Shown: positions 28,048 to 36,858, counted from the first letter of the stretch. The stretch: 64,000 nucleotides of DNA from an uncultured Bacteroides sp. (GCA_958453305.1 CAUDXH010000006.1:26369-90368), one strand, 5' to 3'. Notes: generated from the letters alone by a model not told the origin. Numbers and translations are program-made.

Positions 28048-29049
28048 TTACTTGATGTTCGGGTTCAATTTGTTCCATTCAGCTACCGGAGGAAGAACGC
28101 CCATAGCGATTACTTCGTCACGAAGAGCGCACAAGTGTTCGTAGCTCTTATCCAAAGCAGCCTGTTCTTCTGCAGTACCGTTCAATTCAGCGCAGTGGCA
28201 GCCTTCAGTATCGATAGAAGTTTCCCAAGCCATCATGATGTGATCGTACTTATCGTTTGAAACGTAAGTACCAGCCGGCCAACGGAATGCTTTACCACCC
28301 ATAGCAGCACCAATCATTTCGATAGAAACGTATGACGGGCTTTGGAATGAAGAACGTCCGCGCAATGCGATGATGTTTGCACCACCTTTAGTTACTTTCT
28401 GCTGGATTTCTGCCCACTGTTCAGCTGTCAAAGCATCAGTACCGATGATGTCAGTCAACGGTTTGCCGTTAACTTTTGCAGTTGAAGCAAATACAGCCAT
28501 CTGTTCACCGTGACCACCATAAGTACGGCAGTTTTCAACAGCGTCCATAGATACACCGAAATGTTTAGCCAATTCACTGCGCAGACGAGTTGAATCCAAA
28601 CCAGCCAAAGTAGTAACCTGACCCGGTTTCAAGCCAGAGTACAACAAAGTAATCAAACCAGTGATGTCAGCCGGATTGAAGATAACTACGATGTGTTTTA
28701 CATCCGGGCAGTACTGTTTTACGTTCTTACCGAATTCTTCAGCGATAGCAGCGTTACCTTTCAACAGGTCTTCACGAGTCATACCAGCTTTACGTGCAGC
28801 ACCACCTGAGTTCACGATATATTTAGCACCTGTCAGCGCTTCTTTGATATCAGAAGTGAAAGTGATGTTTACGCCTTCGAAACCGCAGTGGTATAATTCT
28901 TCAGCTACACCTTCCAAACCCGGAGCATACGGGTCGTACAAGCAGATGTTCGGAGTCAGACCCATCATAATAGCAGTCTGAGCCATGTTAGAACCGATCA
29001 TACCGGCAGCACCAACAATGGTAAGTTTTTCGTTTGTTACAAATTCCAT
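28048..29049 (-). CDS. mdh: Malate dehydrogenase
   Basis: A 333-aa cytoplasmic enzyme interconverting malate and oxaloacetate with NAD(H), used in the Bacteroides reductive path to succinate. The N-terminal Rossmann motif is VGAAGMIGSNMAQ. VIFNPADITGLIT, LDSTRLRSELAKHFGV and the catalytic His region TYGGHGEQMAVF follow. The sequence agrees closely with what I know of the Bacteroides enzyme, including the MEFVTNEKLTIVG start. The promoter is at 29266-29273 (minus) and the 5' leader of over 200 nt is mostly an 8-bp repeat array. The high adaptation of its codons fits strong expression. Confidence 0.95.
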   Translation of the reverse strand: MEFVTNEKLTIVGAAGMIGSNMAQTAIMMGLTPNICLYDPYAPGLEGVAEELYHCGFEGVNITFTSDIKEALTGAKYIVNSGGAARKAGMTREDLLKGNAAIAEEFGKNVKQYCPDVKHIVVIFNPADITGLITLLYSGLKPGQVTTLAGLDSTRLRSELAKHFGVSMDAVENCRTYGGHGEQMAVFASTAKVNGKPLTDIIGTDALTAEQWAEIQQKVTKGGANIIALRGRSSFQSPSYVSIEMIGAAMGGKAFRWPAGTYVSNDKYDHIMMAWETSIDTEGCHCAELNGTAEEQAALDKSYEHLCALRDEVIAMGVLPPVAEWNKLNPNIK

Positions 29050-29090
29050 AATTCTTATTGTTTAAGTTATGTTATAAAAGTGTTTATAAG

Positions 29091-29250
29091 TTCTTGAGTT
29101 TTTAAGTTCCTAAGCTCTTAAGTTCTTGAGTTTTTAAGTTTTTGAGTTTTTAAGTTCTTAAGTTTTTAAGTTCCTAAGCTCTTGAGTTTTTAAGTTCTTG
29201 AGTTTTTAAGTTCTTGAGTTTTTAAGTTCTTGAGTTCCTAAGCTCTTAAG
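29091..29250 (-). repeat. 8-bp tandem repeat array, 20 units, in the mdh leader
   Basis: 20 consecutive 8-bp units fill 29091-29250 without a length change. On the plus strand they read TTCTTGAG, TTTTTAAG, TTCCTAAG, CTCTTAAG and variants. In the mdh mRNA sense they are CTCAAGAA, CTTAAAAA and so on, the same strand sense as the array before the gene at 27092. The array lies between the -7 box and the start codon. Confidence 0.93.
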
Positions 29251-29265
29251 TTTTGTTCACGGCTA

Positions 29266-29273
29266 CAAAGATA
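29266..29273 (-). promoter_or_regulatory. mdh promoter -7 box
   Basis: Minus-strand TATCTTTG, a perfect TAnnTTTG match, about 216 bp before the mdh ATG. The remainder of the gap up to 29415 is AT-rich and contains the dispersed element at 29389-29415. Confidence 0.75.
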
Positions 29274-29415
29274 AAAAAGTTCTTGTTGAAAACACCGCTT
29301 TGAAAGGGTAAAAATAAACGTCCGCCAGCGGATTTATTTTAATTACGGAAAAATTTCACTATTTTAAACCGCAACGGCTCTGAATTGCAAAGAGGAGGTT
29401 GCATTTCGTCAGTTG

Positions 29416-30903
29416 TCAGTTTCCCTGCGGAAGCCTAAACACTATCGGCCAAGCCCATTTCATCTTGGTCGGCTTGCCTCTCTGTATTCCCGGATTCCAC
29501 TTCGGCAAAAGGCTGACGATGCGCAATGCCTCTTTATCCAATTCCGGACTGACCGACCTTAAAACTTCGGCATTTGTTGATTTTCCATGTTCATCGATAA
29601 CGAACTGTACGATTACACGCCCTTGTATGCCGCGTTCCATCGCCTCTTCCGGATAACGGATATGCTTGGCTATAAACTCATTCAATGCGGTAATCCCTCC
29701 GGGATATTCAGGACGTCTATCCGCATGAATATTACTGTCCGACGAATCAATTTCTCTCACTTGCATTTTATCGTCTAAAAGAAACTCAGCCGACATAAAC
29801 CAGTCCTGATCCAGACGGTTTCCGTCGAAGCCAATCTTCTTGAATACTTTATAGATGCCCGGACGATTCTCATTCACCATCGGATTCAGCCAGGCTTCGA
29901 AATGATAGTCTTCTCCACTCTCTACCAAAATACCTAATGAATTATGAATAGGATTGGAATAAAGAATAACCCACCTGTCTCCTTCTTTCCTCGCTACATC
30001 GCAATCTGTTCCGAAAAACAGCGCACGAGGATTTCTGTTCTTCAATACCACCGAAACCTTTTCCGTTCCTACCGGATAAACTTTCCGCTCTGTTTCCATC
30101 CGTACAAACGCCGTATCCGCATAAGTAGGCGATTCCAGTACCCGAGGTGGCATTATTTTCCCGTGACTTACCGCTGAATAACTCACCACTTTCCTTCGGA
30201 ACATAGCCTGATAGCGTGGTGTATTATTATTCAGCATGACAAAGATGGTATCTTCATCGGCTCCTATATAGGTGCAATAAACATTTGCCGCCACCGTATC
30301 AGATGCCCTCTGCAAATTATCCGACCAGTAATCGTCAATCTGCTTACGCAACCGCAGTACCCCTTTCTTGTCCACCATGCTAAATTCGGCATAAGCAGTT
30401 TTCGTATTCTGATTAAATGACTTATAAATACGATACCTTCCTGCCCGGTTCGGCACTTTATCCGTAAGCAGATGAATCTGCTGCCGGTATCCGGAATCCC
30501 TTTTGACCTGCAAGTCTCCCACATCAGCATTCCTCATGAGAGAGACCGGCAAGGGCTCCCACCTCACCTTCTTTTCATCATAATAAACAAGACTATATTC
30601 CACACCGCACGTATATTTCTTACCGCTATGATTGGTTATCTCTAACTTTATCTCTTTAGATGAAAGCGGATAATAATCAAACTCCGTATGCATGGAGAGC
30701 TCTTCGGGGGAAAGCAACTCTCCCAAAGGGATGTCACGACATACTGAATCAAACATCAGCCCCGTTGTATCTGCATATAGCGTTGACAGGATGCTCAAGC
30801 TATCCGTTTCCGCAATATCTTGCCGTTTATCTACTTTAGCCGTACACCCCAATAAGAAAAAACAGCTAATCAGCCAAACAAAAGTATGTTTCCTTCTCTG
30901 CAT
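29416..30903 (-). CDS. Lipoprotein with two Ig-like domains and a TonB C-terminal domain
   Basis: A 495-aa protein with lipobox LLGC (Cys19-20 region). Two similar beta-sandwich segments lie at about 76-176 (YPLSSKEIKLEITNHSGKKY ... GRYRIYKSF) and 270-378 (ERKVYPVGTEKVSVVLKN ... GIYKVFKKIGF ... SAEFLL). They look like the bacterial Ig-like domain seen in Bacteroides and Firmicutes lipoproteins. Residues about 398-492 are an energy-transducer TonB C-terminal domain: YPGGITALNEFIAKHIRYPE, GRVIVQFVIDEHGK, WNPGIQRGKPT. TonB normally has an inner-membrane helix; a lipid anchor here is unusual. The gene lies 3 bp after a small lipoprotein gene, probably in one transcript. Confidence 0.87.
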   Translation of the reverse strand: MQRRKHTFVWLISCFFLLGCTAKVDKRQDIAETDSLSILSTLYADTTGLMFDSVCRDIPLGELLSPEELSMHTEFDYYPLSSKEIKLEITNHSGKKYTCGVEYSLVYYDEKKVRWEPLPVSLMRNADVGDLQVKRDSGYRQQIHLLTDKVPNRAGRYRIYKSFNQNTKTAYAEFSMVDKKGVLRLRKQIDDYWSDNLQRASDTVAANVYCTYIGADEDTIFVMLNNNTPRYQAMFRRKVVSYSAVSHGKIMPPRVLESPTYADTAFVRMETERKVYPVGTEKVSVVLKNRNPRALFFGTDCDVARKEGDRWVILYSNPIHNSLGILVESGEDYHFEAWLNPMVNENRPGIYKVFKKIGFDGNRLDQDWFMSAEFLLDDKMQVREIDSSDSNIHADRRPEYPGGITALNEFIAKHIRYPEEAMERGIQGRVIVQFVIDEHGKSTNAEVLRSVSPELDKEALRIVSLLPKWNPGIQRGKPTKMKWAWPIVFRLPQGN

Positions 30904-30906
30904 AAC

Positions 30907-31176
30907 CTATCTTTTTAGAATCCAAAATTCGGCACTTAACTTAATTTCCCGTCTATCATCCCACAACGACTGGAGAATCTGGTACTTTCCCGGAACCAAT
31001 TCGTAGCAAGACTCTATCATTTTCATACGAACCGTTGTACCCAAAGTATCAGTATGTATACACACAGCATCTGCCGAGCAGAGCTGAGCAACTCCATCCT
31101 CTCTTCCCGAAGAGGTTCTTTCACAACTTGCCGTGAAGAAACCCATTAATAGCAAGAAAAAAAATATAGACTTCAT
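30907..31176 (-). CDS. Small lipoprotein resembling the end of an Ig-like domain
   Basis: An 89-aa lipoprotein (signal FFFLLLMGFFTASC). Its last 35 residues (YELVPGKYQILQ, then IKLSAEFWI) resemble the closing strands of the Ig-like domains in the next gene (GRYRIYKSF, SAEFLL). It may be a shortened relative of its neighbour. No catalytic feature is present. It precedes the TonB-domain lipoprotein gene with a 3-bp gap, so the two are probably translated together. Confidence 0.65.
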   Translation of the reverse strand: MKSIFFFLLLMGFFTASCERTSSGREDGVAQLCSADAVCIHTDTLGTTVRMKMIESCYELVPGKYQILQSLWDDRREIKLSAEFWILKR

Positions 31177-31750
31177 GAGATACTCCCCCTTTCTTCCCCT
31201 CTAAGATAGTACAAACCAAGGAAAAAAACAAATAACATAAACAAAAAAACAAGCAGAGCAAGCTACTCGCACTATGGGTTCTTGACTCCTCCATCTTTCG
31301 CAAGCGTCCGGTTCAGAAGATCCGCACGAGAAAAAAACTTTTCCGCAAAAAACAGCCTTTTTCCGCAAGTTTCGCAACGTGAAATCCGTAGTTAAGCAAT
31401 GTTAAAAACGGCGTTTTTTTCCGCAAGTTCCGCAAGTGATTTTTATACTTTCCGCAATACTTTCCCATGGAAAACAACGAAAGCGATTGTATTGATTTTT
31501 CCAAACCATTATTTAAATTATACACTGATATGCAATGAGTTCATTCAAATATCTGTCTGTTTCATCTTTCATTGAAATGAAAAACAACAGTAACGTTTAA
31601 AAAGTTTCAGAGAAATTTGCGGAAAAAGTTTTTTCGATTTCTAAAAATCCCTTTTCCGCACACGTTCTGTTTTTTTTATAAAGGGGGTATTTTGTTGATA
31701 CAGCATCAAGCGGAATCACCGTTTCCGCAGGCACAAATCACCGGAATCAT
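31177..31750. other. Gene-free AT-rich region with repeated TTCCGCAA words
   Basis: About 570 bp before the direct repeats. Between 31340 and 31460 the word TTCCGCAA (or TTTCGCAA) recurs at least six times, with a reverse-complement TTGCGGAA near 31617 and TTCCGCA again near 31651 and 31723. Short ORFs here (for example 31313-31525 minus, 70 aa) show no domain and are judged spurious. A dispersed intergenic repeat is the simplest reading. Confidence 0.5.
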
Positions 31751-31841
31751 AGTAACGACCAAGCGAAGCCGTTAGTAACGACCAAGCGAAATCATAGTAA
31801 CGACCAAGCGCAGTTATTAGTAACGACTATGCAAGGTTATT
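31751..31841 (+). repeat. Four direct repeats of AGTAACGACCAAGCG, 22-23 bp period
   Basis: Copies begin at 31751, 31774, 31796 and 31819. The first three share AGTAACGACCAAGCG exactly; the fourth reads AGTAACGACTATGCA. The array ends 15 bp before the -7 box of cca (31856-31863), where a regulator could bind. Confidence 0.85.
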
Positions 31842-31855
31842 CAGCAGAATTTCCG

Positions 31856-31863
31856 TATTTTTG
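31856..31863 (+). promoter_or_regulatory. cca promoter -7 box
   Basis: TATTTTTG, matching TAnnTTTG, 27 bp before the cca ATG and directly after the 23-bp direct repeats. Confidence 0.7.
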
Positions 31864-31889
31864 CACTCCAATACCAATTCATATATAAT

Positions 31890-33308
31890 ATGGAACTAAA
31901 AGAACACTTTAAAGGCAAAATATTCGGACTGATTTCTGAAACGGCCGACGAACTCGGCCTGGAATGTTATGCCGTAGGTGGTTACGTGCGTGACATTTTC
32001 TTAAACCGCCCCTCCAAGGATATTGACATCGTCGTGGTGGGAAGCGGAATTGAAATAGCGCAGGCTTTCGGTAAAAAGTTAGGGAAAGGCGCCCATATAG
32101 CTGTATTCAAGAACTTTGGAACGGCACAAGTGAAATATCGAGACACAGAAGTGGAGTTTGTAGGAGCACGCCGTGAATCGTACAGTCACGACAGCCGAAA
32201 ACCCATTGTAGAAAACGGAACACTGGAAGACGACCAGAACCGCCGCGATTTTACCATCAATGCCCTTGCGGTTTGCCTGAACAAGGCCCGCTTCGGAGAA
32301 CTGGTGGACCCCTTCGGAGGACTGGACGACCTGAAAGAGAGAACCATCCGGACACCGCTGGATCCGGACATTACCTTCAGTGACGACCCGCTGCGCATGA
32401 TGCGCTGTGTGCGTTTTGCCACCCAGCTGAACTTTTACATCGAAGACGAAACCTTTACGGCACTGGAACGCAACCGGGAACGGATTAAAATCATTTCACG
32501 GGAACGCATCGCCGACGAGCTGAACAAGATTTTACTCTCACCCACTCCCTCCAAGGGATTTGTCGACTTAGACCGTTGCGGGCTGCTGGAACTGATTTTC
32601 CCAGAGCTGGTTGCCTTGCAAGGCGTAGAAGTGAGAAACGGAAGAGGGCATAAGGATAATTTCTATCATACGTTAGAGGTGGTTGACAATATATCCAAAG
32701 TAAGTAACAACCTATGGCTGCGCTGGGCAACTTTATTACATGACATCGGAAAGCCGCGGACCAAACGCTGGGAGCCTCGTGCGGGATGGACGTTCCATAA
32801 CCATAACTTCATCGGAGAAAAAATGATTCCGGAAATTTTCCGGAAAATGAAGCTTCCCATGAATGAAAAGATGAAATATGTACAAAAGCTGGTCAGCCTG
32901 CATATGCGTCCCATCGTTATTTCCGACGATGTAGTTACCGACTCAGCTGTGCGCCGCCTGCTTTTTGAGGCCGGTGATGACATTGATGATTTGATGATGC
33001 TTTGTGAAGCCGACATCACTTCAAAAAACGAAGCGCGCAAGCAACGTTTCCTCGACAACTTCAAGCTGGTAAGACAGAAACTGAAGGACTTGGAAGAGAA
33101 AGACCGTATCCGTAATTTCCAGCCACCTGTAGATGGAGCGGAAATCATGCACGTATTCAATCTTCAGCCCTGCCGGGAAATCGGCAGCTTGAAGAGTTCT
33201 ATCAAAGACGCTATCTTAGATGGGGTAATCCCCAACGAGCATGATGCAGCTTTTGAATACATGCTACAGAAAGCGAAGCAAATGGGACTGACTCCGGTTC
33301 ATCTTTAA
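31890..33308 (+). CDS. cca: CCA tRNA nucleotidyltransferase with HD domain
   Basis: A 472-aa cytoplasmic enzyme adding or repairing the 3' CCA end of tRNAs. The class II nucleotidyltransferase head has GGYVRDIFLNRPSKDIDIVVVG with the DxD metal site, RRDFTINALAV, and DPLRMMRCVRFATQLNF. A C-terminal HD domain (HTLEVVDNISK, LLHDIGKPRTKRW) suggests added phosphohydrolase activity, as in other HD-containing CCA enzymes. The start at 31890 gives MELKEHFKGKIFG. It is monocistronic with its own promoter; a hairpin at 33360-33397 lies downstream. Confidence 0.95.
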   Translation: MELKEHFKGKIFGLISETADELGLECYAVGGYVRDIFLNRPSKDIDIVVVGSGIEIAQAFGKKLGKGAHIAVFKNFGTAQVKYRDTEVEFVGARRESYSHDSRKPIVENGTLEDDQNRRDFTINALAVCLNKARFGELVDPFGGLDDLKERTIRTPLDPDITFSDDPLRMMRCVRFATQLNFYIEDETFTALERNRERIKIISRERIADELNKILLSPTPSKGFVDLDRCGLLELIFPELVALQGVEVRNGRGHKDNFYHTLEVVDNISKVSNNLWLRWATLLHDIGKPRTKRWEPRAGWTFHNHNFIGEKMIPEIFRKMKLPMNEKMKYVQKLVSLHMRPIVISDDVVTDSAVRRLLFEAGDDIDDLMMLCEADITSKNEARKQRFLDNFKLVRQKLKDLEEKDRIRNFQPPVDGAEIMHVFNLQPCREIGSLKSSIKDAILDGVIPNEHDAAFEYMLQKAKQMGLTPVHL

Positions 33309-33359
33309 TTTCTCAAGCAACCAGGCTATACAGACTATATACCAGGTCTACACAGAACA

Positions 33360-33397
33360 GAAACCAGACCTCCATCCAGACGGCAATCTGGTTTCTA
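33360..33397 (+). terminator. Hairpin after cca
   Basis: AGAAACCAGA (33360-33369) pairs perfectly with TCTGGTTTCT (33388-33397) in a stretch made of CCAGAC/GTCTGG words. There is no strong T-run, so it may be a weak terminator or mRNA end-stabiliser. Between here and 33578 nothing else is recognised. Confidence 0.55.
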
Positions 33398-33578
33398 GTT
33401 TCTGGAGTCCTTCCACTTATATAAAACTTTTCGAAATCTCCAAAATAAAAAAGGCATTATAAATTCAAGTTATCCATTTAACCCCTCCACAAGCCTTAAA
33501 ACAAAGGTTTAGAAAAACAAAATTATCCAATTTAGAAAACCAAATATTTTTGCCGTTTTTATTTTCCAACTCTTTATT

Positions 33579-33586
33579 TATCTTTG
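33579..33586 (+). promoter_or_regulatory. nrdDG promoter -7 box
   Basis: TATCTTTG, matching TAnnTTTG, immediately before the cobalamin riboswitch, so transcription would begin with the aptamer. Confidence 0.7.
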
Positions 33587-33599
33587 TCCTCGCTTTTCG

Positions 33600-33766
33600 G
33601 AACGGTAACAAAAGCGTTTCAAAAGGGAATGCCGTGAAAATCGGCAACAGTACCCGCTGCTGTGATTCTTGACGAACCGGAACCGGTTATAACAGCCACT
33701 GCAATGCGCATTGCGGGAAGGTAGTTTCGGGGAGAGATCAGTCAGAAGACCTGCCGCCAAAAGCAA
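33600..33766 (+). ncRNA. Cobalamin (B12) riboswitch upstream of nrdDG
   Basis: The conserved elements occur in order: AGGGAA followed by GCCGTGAAAATCGGCAACAG, then TACCCGCTGCTGTGA (the B12 box core), a variable arm, GCCACTGC, GGGAAGG, and the closing segment CAGTCAGAAGACCTGCC. Its 3' end lies about 43 nt before the nrdD start. High adenosylcobalamin is expected to repress expression of the downstream B12-independent anaerobic ribonucleotide reductase, which makes sense if the cell also has a B12-dependent enzyme. A separate terminator stem is not obvious, so control of translation initiation is likely. Confidence 0.93.
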
Positions 33767-33808
33767 AGCTTATTTTAATGTTTTACCCTTAACAAGAAAT
33801 CGACAGAC

Positions 33809-36199
33809 ATGATGAATTTAGCTGAAATCTGTATTATCAAACGTGACGGAAAGCGGGAAGACTTTTCGCCAAGCAAAATCGCCAATGCCATCGGCAAAGC
33901 TTTTGAGGCTACCGGAATGACCGATCAGACAGAGGTTATTGAAAATATCACCCGACAGGTTATCAATCACATCGAAAAGCCAACCATCGGGGTGGAGGAA
34001 ATACAAGACCTCGTGGAAACGGAACTGATGAAAGTACAACCGGAAGTTGCAAAAAAGTATATCATCTACCGGCAATGGAGAAACACGGAACGCGAACGCA
34101 AAACACAAATCAAACATATCATGGATGGCATCGTGGCGATTGACAAAAACGATGTCAACCTCAGTAATGCCAACATGTCAAGTCATACGCCTGCCGGACA
34201 GATGATGACTTTCGCTTCTGAAATAACCAAGGATTATACTTATAAATATTTGCTGCCCAAAAAGTATGCGGAAGCGCATCAGTTGGGTGATATCCATATT
34301 CACGACTTGGATTATTATCCAACCAAGACCACCACTTGTATCCAATATGATTTAAATGACTTGTTTGAACGGGGATTCCACACGAAAAACGGAAGCATCC
34401 GTACACCTCAGTCTATCCAAAGCTATGCTACACTGGCTACCATTATCTTCCAGACCAACCAAAACGAACAGCATGGCGGTCAGGCTATTCCGGCATTCGA
34501 CTTCTTTATGGCAAAAGGAGTTTTGAAAACGTTTCAGAAATCGGTTTCCTCAACCCTTTCTTTCTTATTGGAAATAAAAGGCATAGACATGGACGACAAG
34601 CAACTGCTTGGCTTAATAAGAAAGGAACTGGCATCTATCCGCCCGGACGAAACTTCTAAAAAGAACCTTTTAGAGGATTTGCAACAGCTTTCAATAGTCT
34701 TAACTGACGATGAACTTTCACATATCTTACATAAGGCTTATAACCAAACCCGGAAAGAAACGCATCAGGCTATGGAAGGATTCATTCATAATCTGAACAC
34801 CATGCATTCACGGGGAGGAAACCAGGTGGTATTCAGCTCCATCAACTATGGAACAGACACCTCTGCCGAAGGACGTATGGTGATTGAAGAACTCTTGAAA
34901 GCTACCATTGAAGGATTAGGCTCAAGAGGAGAAGTGCCTGTGTTCCCGATTCAAATCTTTAAAATAAAAGACGGAGTTTCGTATTCGGAAGCCGACTATC
35001 AAGCCGCCATGAATCATTTCGATGATGCCATGGAGGGCAAAATCACTTTTGAAGCACCCAACTTCGACTTATTTCTGCAAGCCTGCCGTACTACAGCCAA
35101 AGCACTTTTCCCAAACTTCATGTTTTTAGACACCCCCTTTAACACACATGAGAAATGGGATGCAAACGACCCTCAGCGTTACCGCTATGAGCTAGCTACC
35201 ATGGGCTGCCGTACCCGTGTTTTTGAAAATCTGAACGGTGAAAAAACCTCGTTAGGGAGAGGTAACCTGTCGTTTACCACCATGAACCTTCCGCGCTTAG
35301 CCATCGAAGCCCGCATCAAAGCCGAAAGTCTTACAGAGGGAAATAATCCAAATGCCATTGAGCAACAGGCAAAAGAAATTTTCCTGCAGTCTGTTCATGA
35401 CATGGCAGTCCTTATAGCCGAACAGCTTTATACCCGCTATCAGTACCAGCGCACGGCTTTGGCACGCCAGTTCCCGTTTATGATGGGAAATAATGTATGG
35501 AAAGGCGGAGGAGCACTCAGTCCAAACGACGAAGTGGGCGATATATTAAAACAGGGAACCTTGGGCATCGGGTTCATCGGAGGACATAATGCCATGGTAG
35601 CTCTTTACGGACAAGGGCACGGACACAGCCGCAAGTCATGGGATACACTATATGAAGCCGTGGAGGAAATGAACAAGGTTGCCGATGAATATAAGGAAAA
35701 ATATCATCTGAACTATTCTGTTTTAGCAACGCCGGCAGAAGGGCTCTCAGGAAGATTTACCCGAATGGACAAACGTAAATATGGAATTATAAAAGGGGTA
35801 AACGACCGCGATTATTATATCAACTCATTCCATGTAGACGTAAAAGAACCCATCAGCATCATGGAAAAGATAAAATGCGAAGCTCCTTTCCATGCTTTAA
35901 CACGAGGTGGACATATTACTTATGTAGAGCTGGACGGTGAAGCACAGAAAAACGTGCGTTCCATTGCCAAGATAGTTAAAGTGATGCATGACGAAGGTAT
36001 CGGATACGGCTCTATCAACCATCCGGTAGATACTTGTCACAACTGCGGATATAAAGGAGTAATCTATGATAAATGTCCGATATGCCGCAGCGAAAACATT
36101 CTCCGCATGCGACGCATTACCGGATATTTAACCGGCGACCTGAATAGTTGGAATTCGGCTAAGCGGGCTGAAGAGCATGACCGGGTAAAACATAACTAA
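33809..36199 (+). CDS. nrdD: Anaerobic ribonucleoside-triphosphate reductase, catalytic subunit
   Basis: A 796-aa class III glycyl-radical enzyme that makes dNTPs from NTPs without oxygen. The N-terminal ATP-cone (IKRDGKREDFSPSKIANAIGKAF) supplies allosteric control. The catalytic barrel includes LGDIHIHDLDYYPTKTTTCIQYDL and NTMHSRGGNQVVFSSINYG. A C-terminal zinc site has CHNCGYKG and CPICRSEN, and the glycyl radical lies in RITGYLTGDLN near the end. The ATG at 33809 is followed by another ATG; either may start. nrdG follows after 18 bp, and the pair sits under a cobalamin riboswitch. Confidence 0.97.
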   Translation: MMNLAEICIIKRDGKREDFSPSKIANAIGKAFEATGMTDQTEVIENITRQVINHIEKPTIGVEEIQDLVETELMKVQPEVAKKYIIYRQWRNTERERKTQIKHIMDGIVAIDKNDVNLSNANMSSHTPAGQMMTFASEITKDYTYKYLLPKKYAEAHQLGDIHIHDLDYYPTKTTTCIQYDLNDLFERGFHTKNGSIRTPQSIQSYATLATIIFQTNQNEQHGGQAIPAFDFFMAKGVLKTFQKSVSSTLSFLLEIKGIDMDDKQLLGLIRKELASIRPDETSKKNLLEDLQQLSIVLTDDELSHILHKAYNQTRKETHQAMEGFIHNLNTMHSRGGNQVVFSSINYGTDTSAEGRMVIEELLKATIEGLGSRGEVPVFPIQIFKIKDGVSYSEADYQAAMNHFDDAMEGKITFEAPNFDLFLQACRTTAKALFPNFMFLDTPFNTHEKWDANDPQRYRYELATMGCRTRVFENLNGEKTSLGRGNLSFTTMNLPRLAIEARIKAESLTEGNNPNAIEQQAKEIFLQSVHDMAVLIAEQLYTRYQYQRTALARQFPFMMGNNVWKGGGALSPNDEVGDILKQGTLGIGFIGGHNAMVALYGQGHGHSRKSWDTLYEAVEEMNKVADEYKEKYHLNYSVLATPAEGLSGRFTRMDKRKYGIIKGVNDRDYYINSFHVDVKEPISIMEKIKCEAPFHALTRGGHITYVELDGEAQKNVRSIAKIVKVMHDEGIGYGSINHPVDTCHNCGYKGVIYDKCPICRSENILRMRRITGYLTGDLNSWNSAKRAEEHDRVKHN

Positions 36200-36217
36200 A
36201 CGTACCGCCAGACATAC

Positions 36218-36691
36218 ATGTTACATTATTTATATACGTATCCGGAAACCATTGTCGATGGTGACGGCATCCGCTATTCCATTTACTTGGCAGGATGCAG
36301 CCACCATTGCAAAGGTTGCCACAACCCCGAATCGTGGAACCCTCATGCCGGGCATCCGCTTACCACGGACGTGCTAAACCGTTTTATTGCGGAAATCAAT
36401 GCCAACCCGCTATTAGATGGTGTCACCTTTTCCGGAGGAGACCCGTTTTATAATCCGGAAGAATTTCTGCCGGTACTAAAGCAAATAAAGGAACAAACCG
36501 GAATGAATATCTGGTGCTATACCGGATACACGTATGAGGAGCTGACAAAAGACTTGAAGCGGTGTAAACTGCTCGCATATATTGACGTATTAGTAGACGG
36601 TAAGTTCATGCAAGAGCTCTATTCCCCCCATCTGGAGTTCAGAGGAAGCAGCAATCAACGCATTGTCAACATAAGGGAAATTAACACTTAA
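36218..36691 (+). CDS. nrdG: Anaerobic ribonucleotide reductase-activating protein
   Basis: A 157-aa radical SAM activase that installs the glycyl radical on NrdD. The CxxxCxxC motif for the 4Fe-4S cluster is CSHHCKGC near residues 30-37, after [21 protein letters not shown], as is normal for Nrd[11 protein letters not shown] provides the SAM-binding glycine motif. Second gene in the riboswitch-controlled nrdDG operon. Confidence 0.96.
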   Translation: MLHYLYTYPETIVDGDGIRYSIYLAGCSHHCKGCHNPESWNPHAGHPLTTDVLNRFIAEINANPLLDGVTFSGGDPFYNPEEFLPVLKQIKEQTGMNIWCYTGYTYEELTKDLKRCKLLAYIDVLVDGKFMQELYSPHLEFRGSSNQRIVNIREINT

Positions 36692-36858
36692 GCTCATATG
36701 AAGCATTTTTAGTTAACAAAAACACAAGTTCAAACAGACCGTTTTTATGTTGTAGCGCATGTTTCTGCTTTTATATCCCCCCTCAAGCGGCTCAGCAGGC
36801 GCATTCTTGACATAAATCATGAAAACGGTCTGTTTAATAAAAAACAGATATCAAAGTA

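Noticed and set aside
31313..31525. 70-codon minus-strand ORF in the TTCCGCAA repeat region
   Set aside because: Composed of translated repeat words; no promoter, domain or plausible leader.
31751..31841. CRISPR array or plasmid-type iterons
   Set aside because: Spacers of 7-8 bp are far too short for CRISPR, there are no cas genes, and there is no replication initiator gene nearby.
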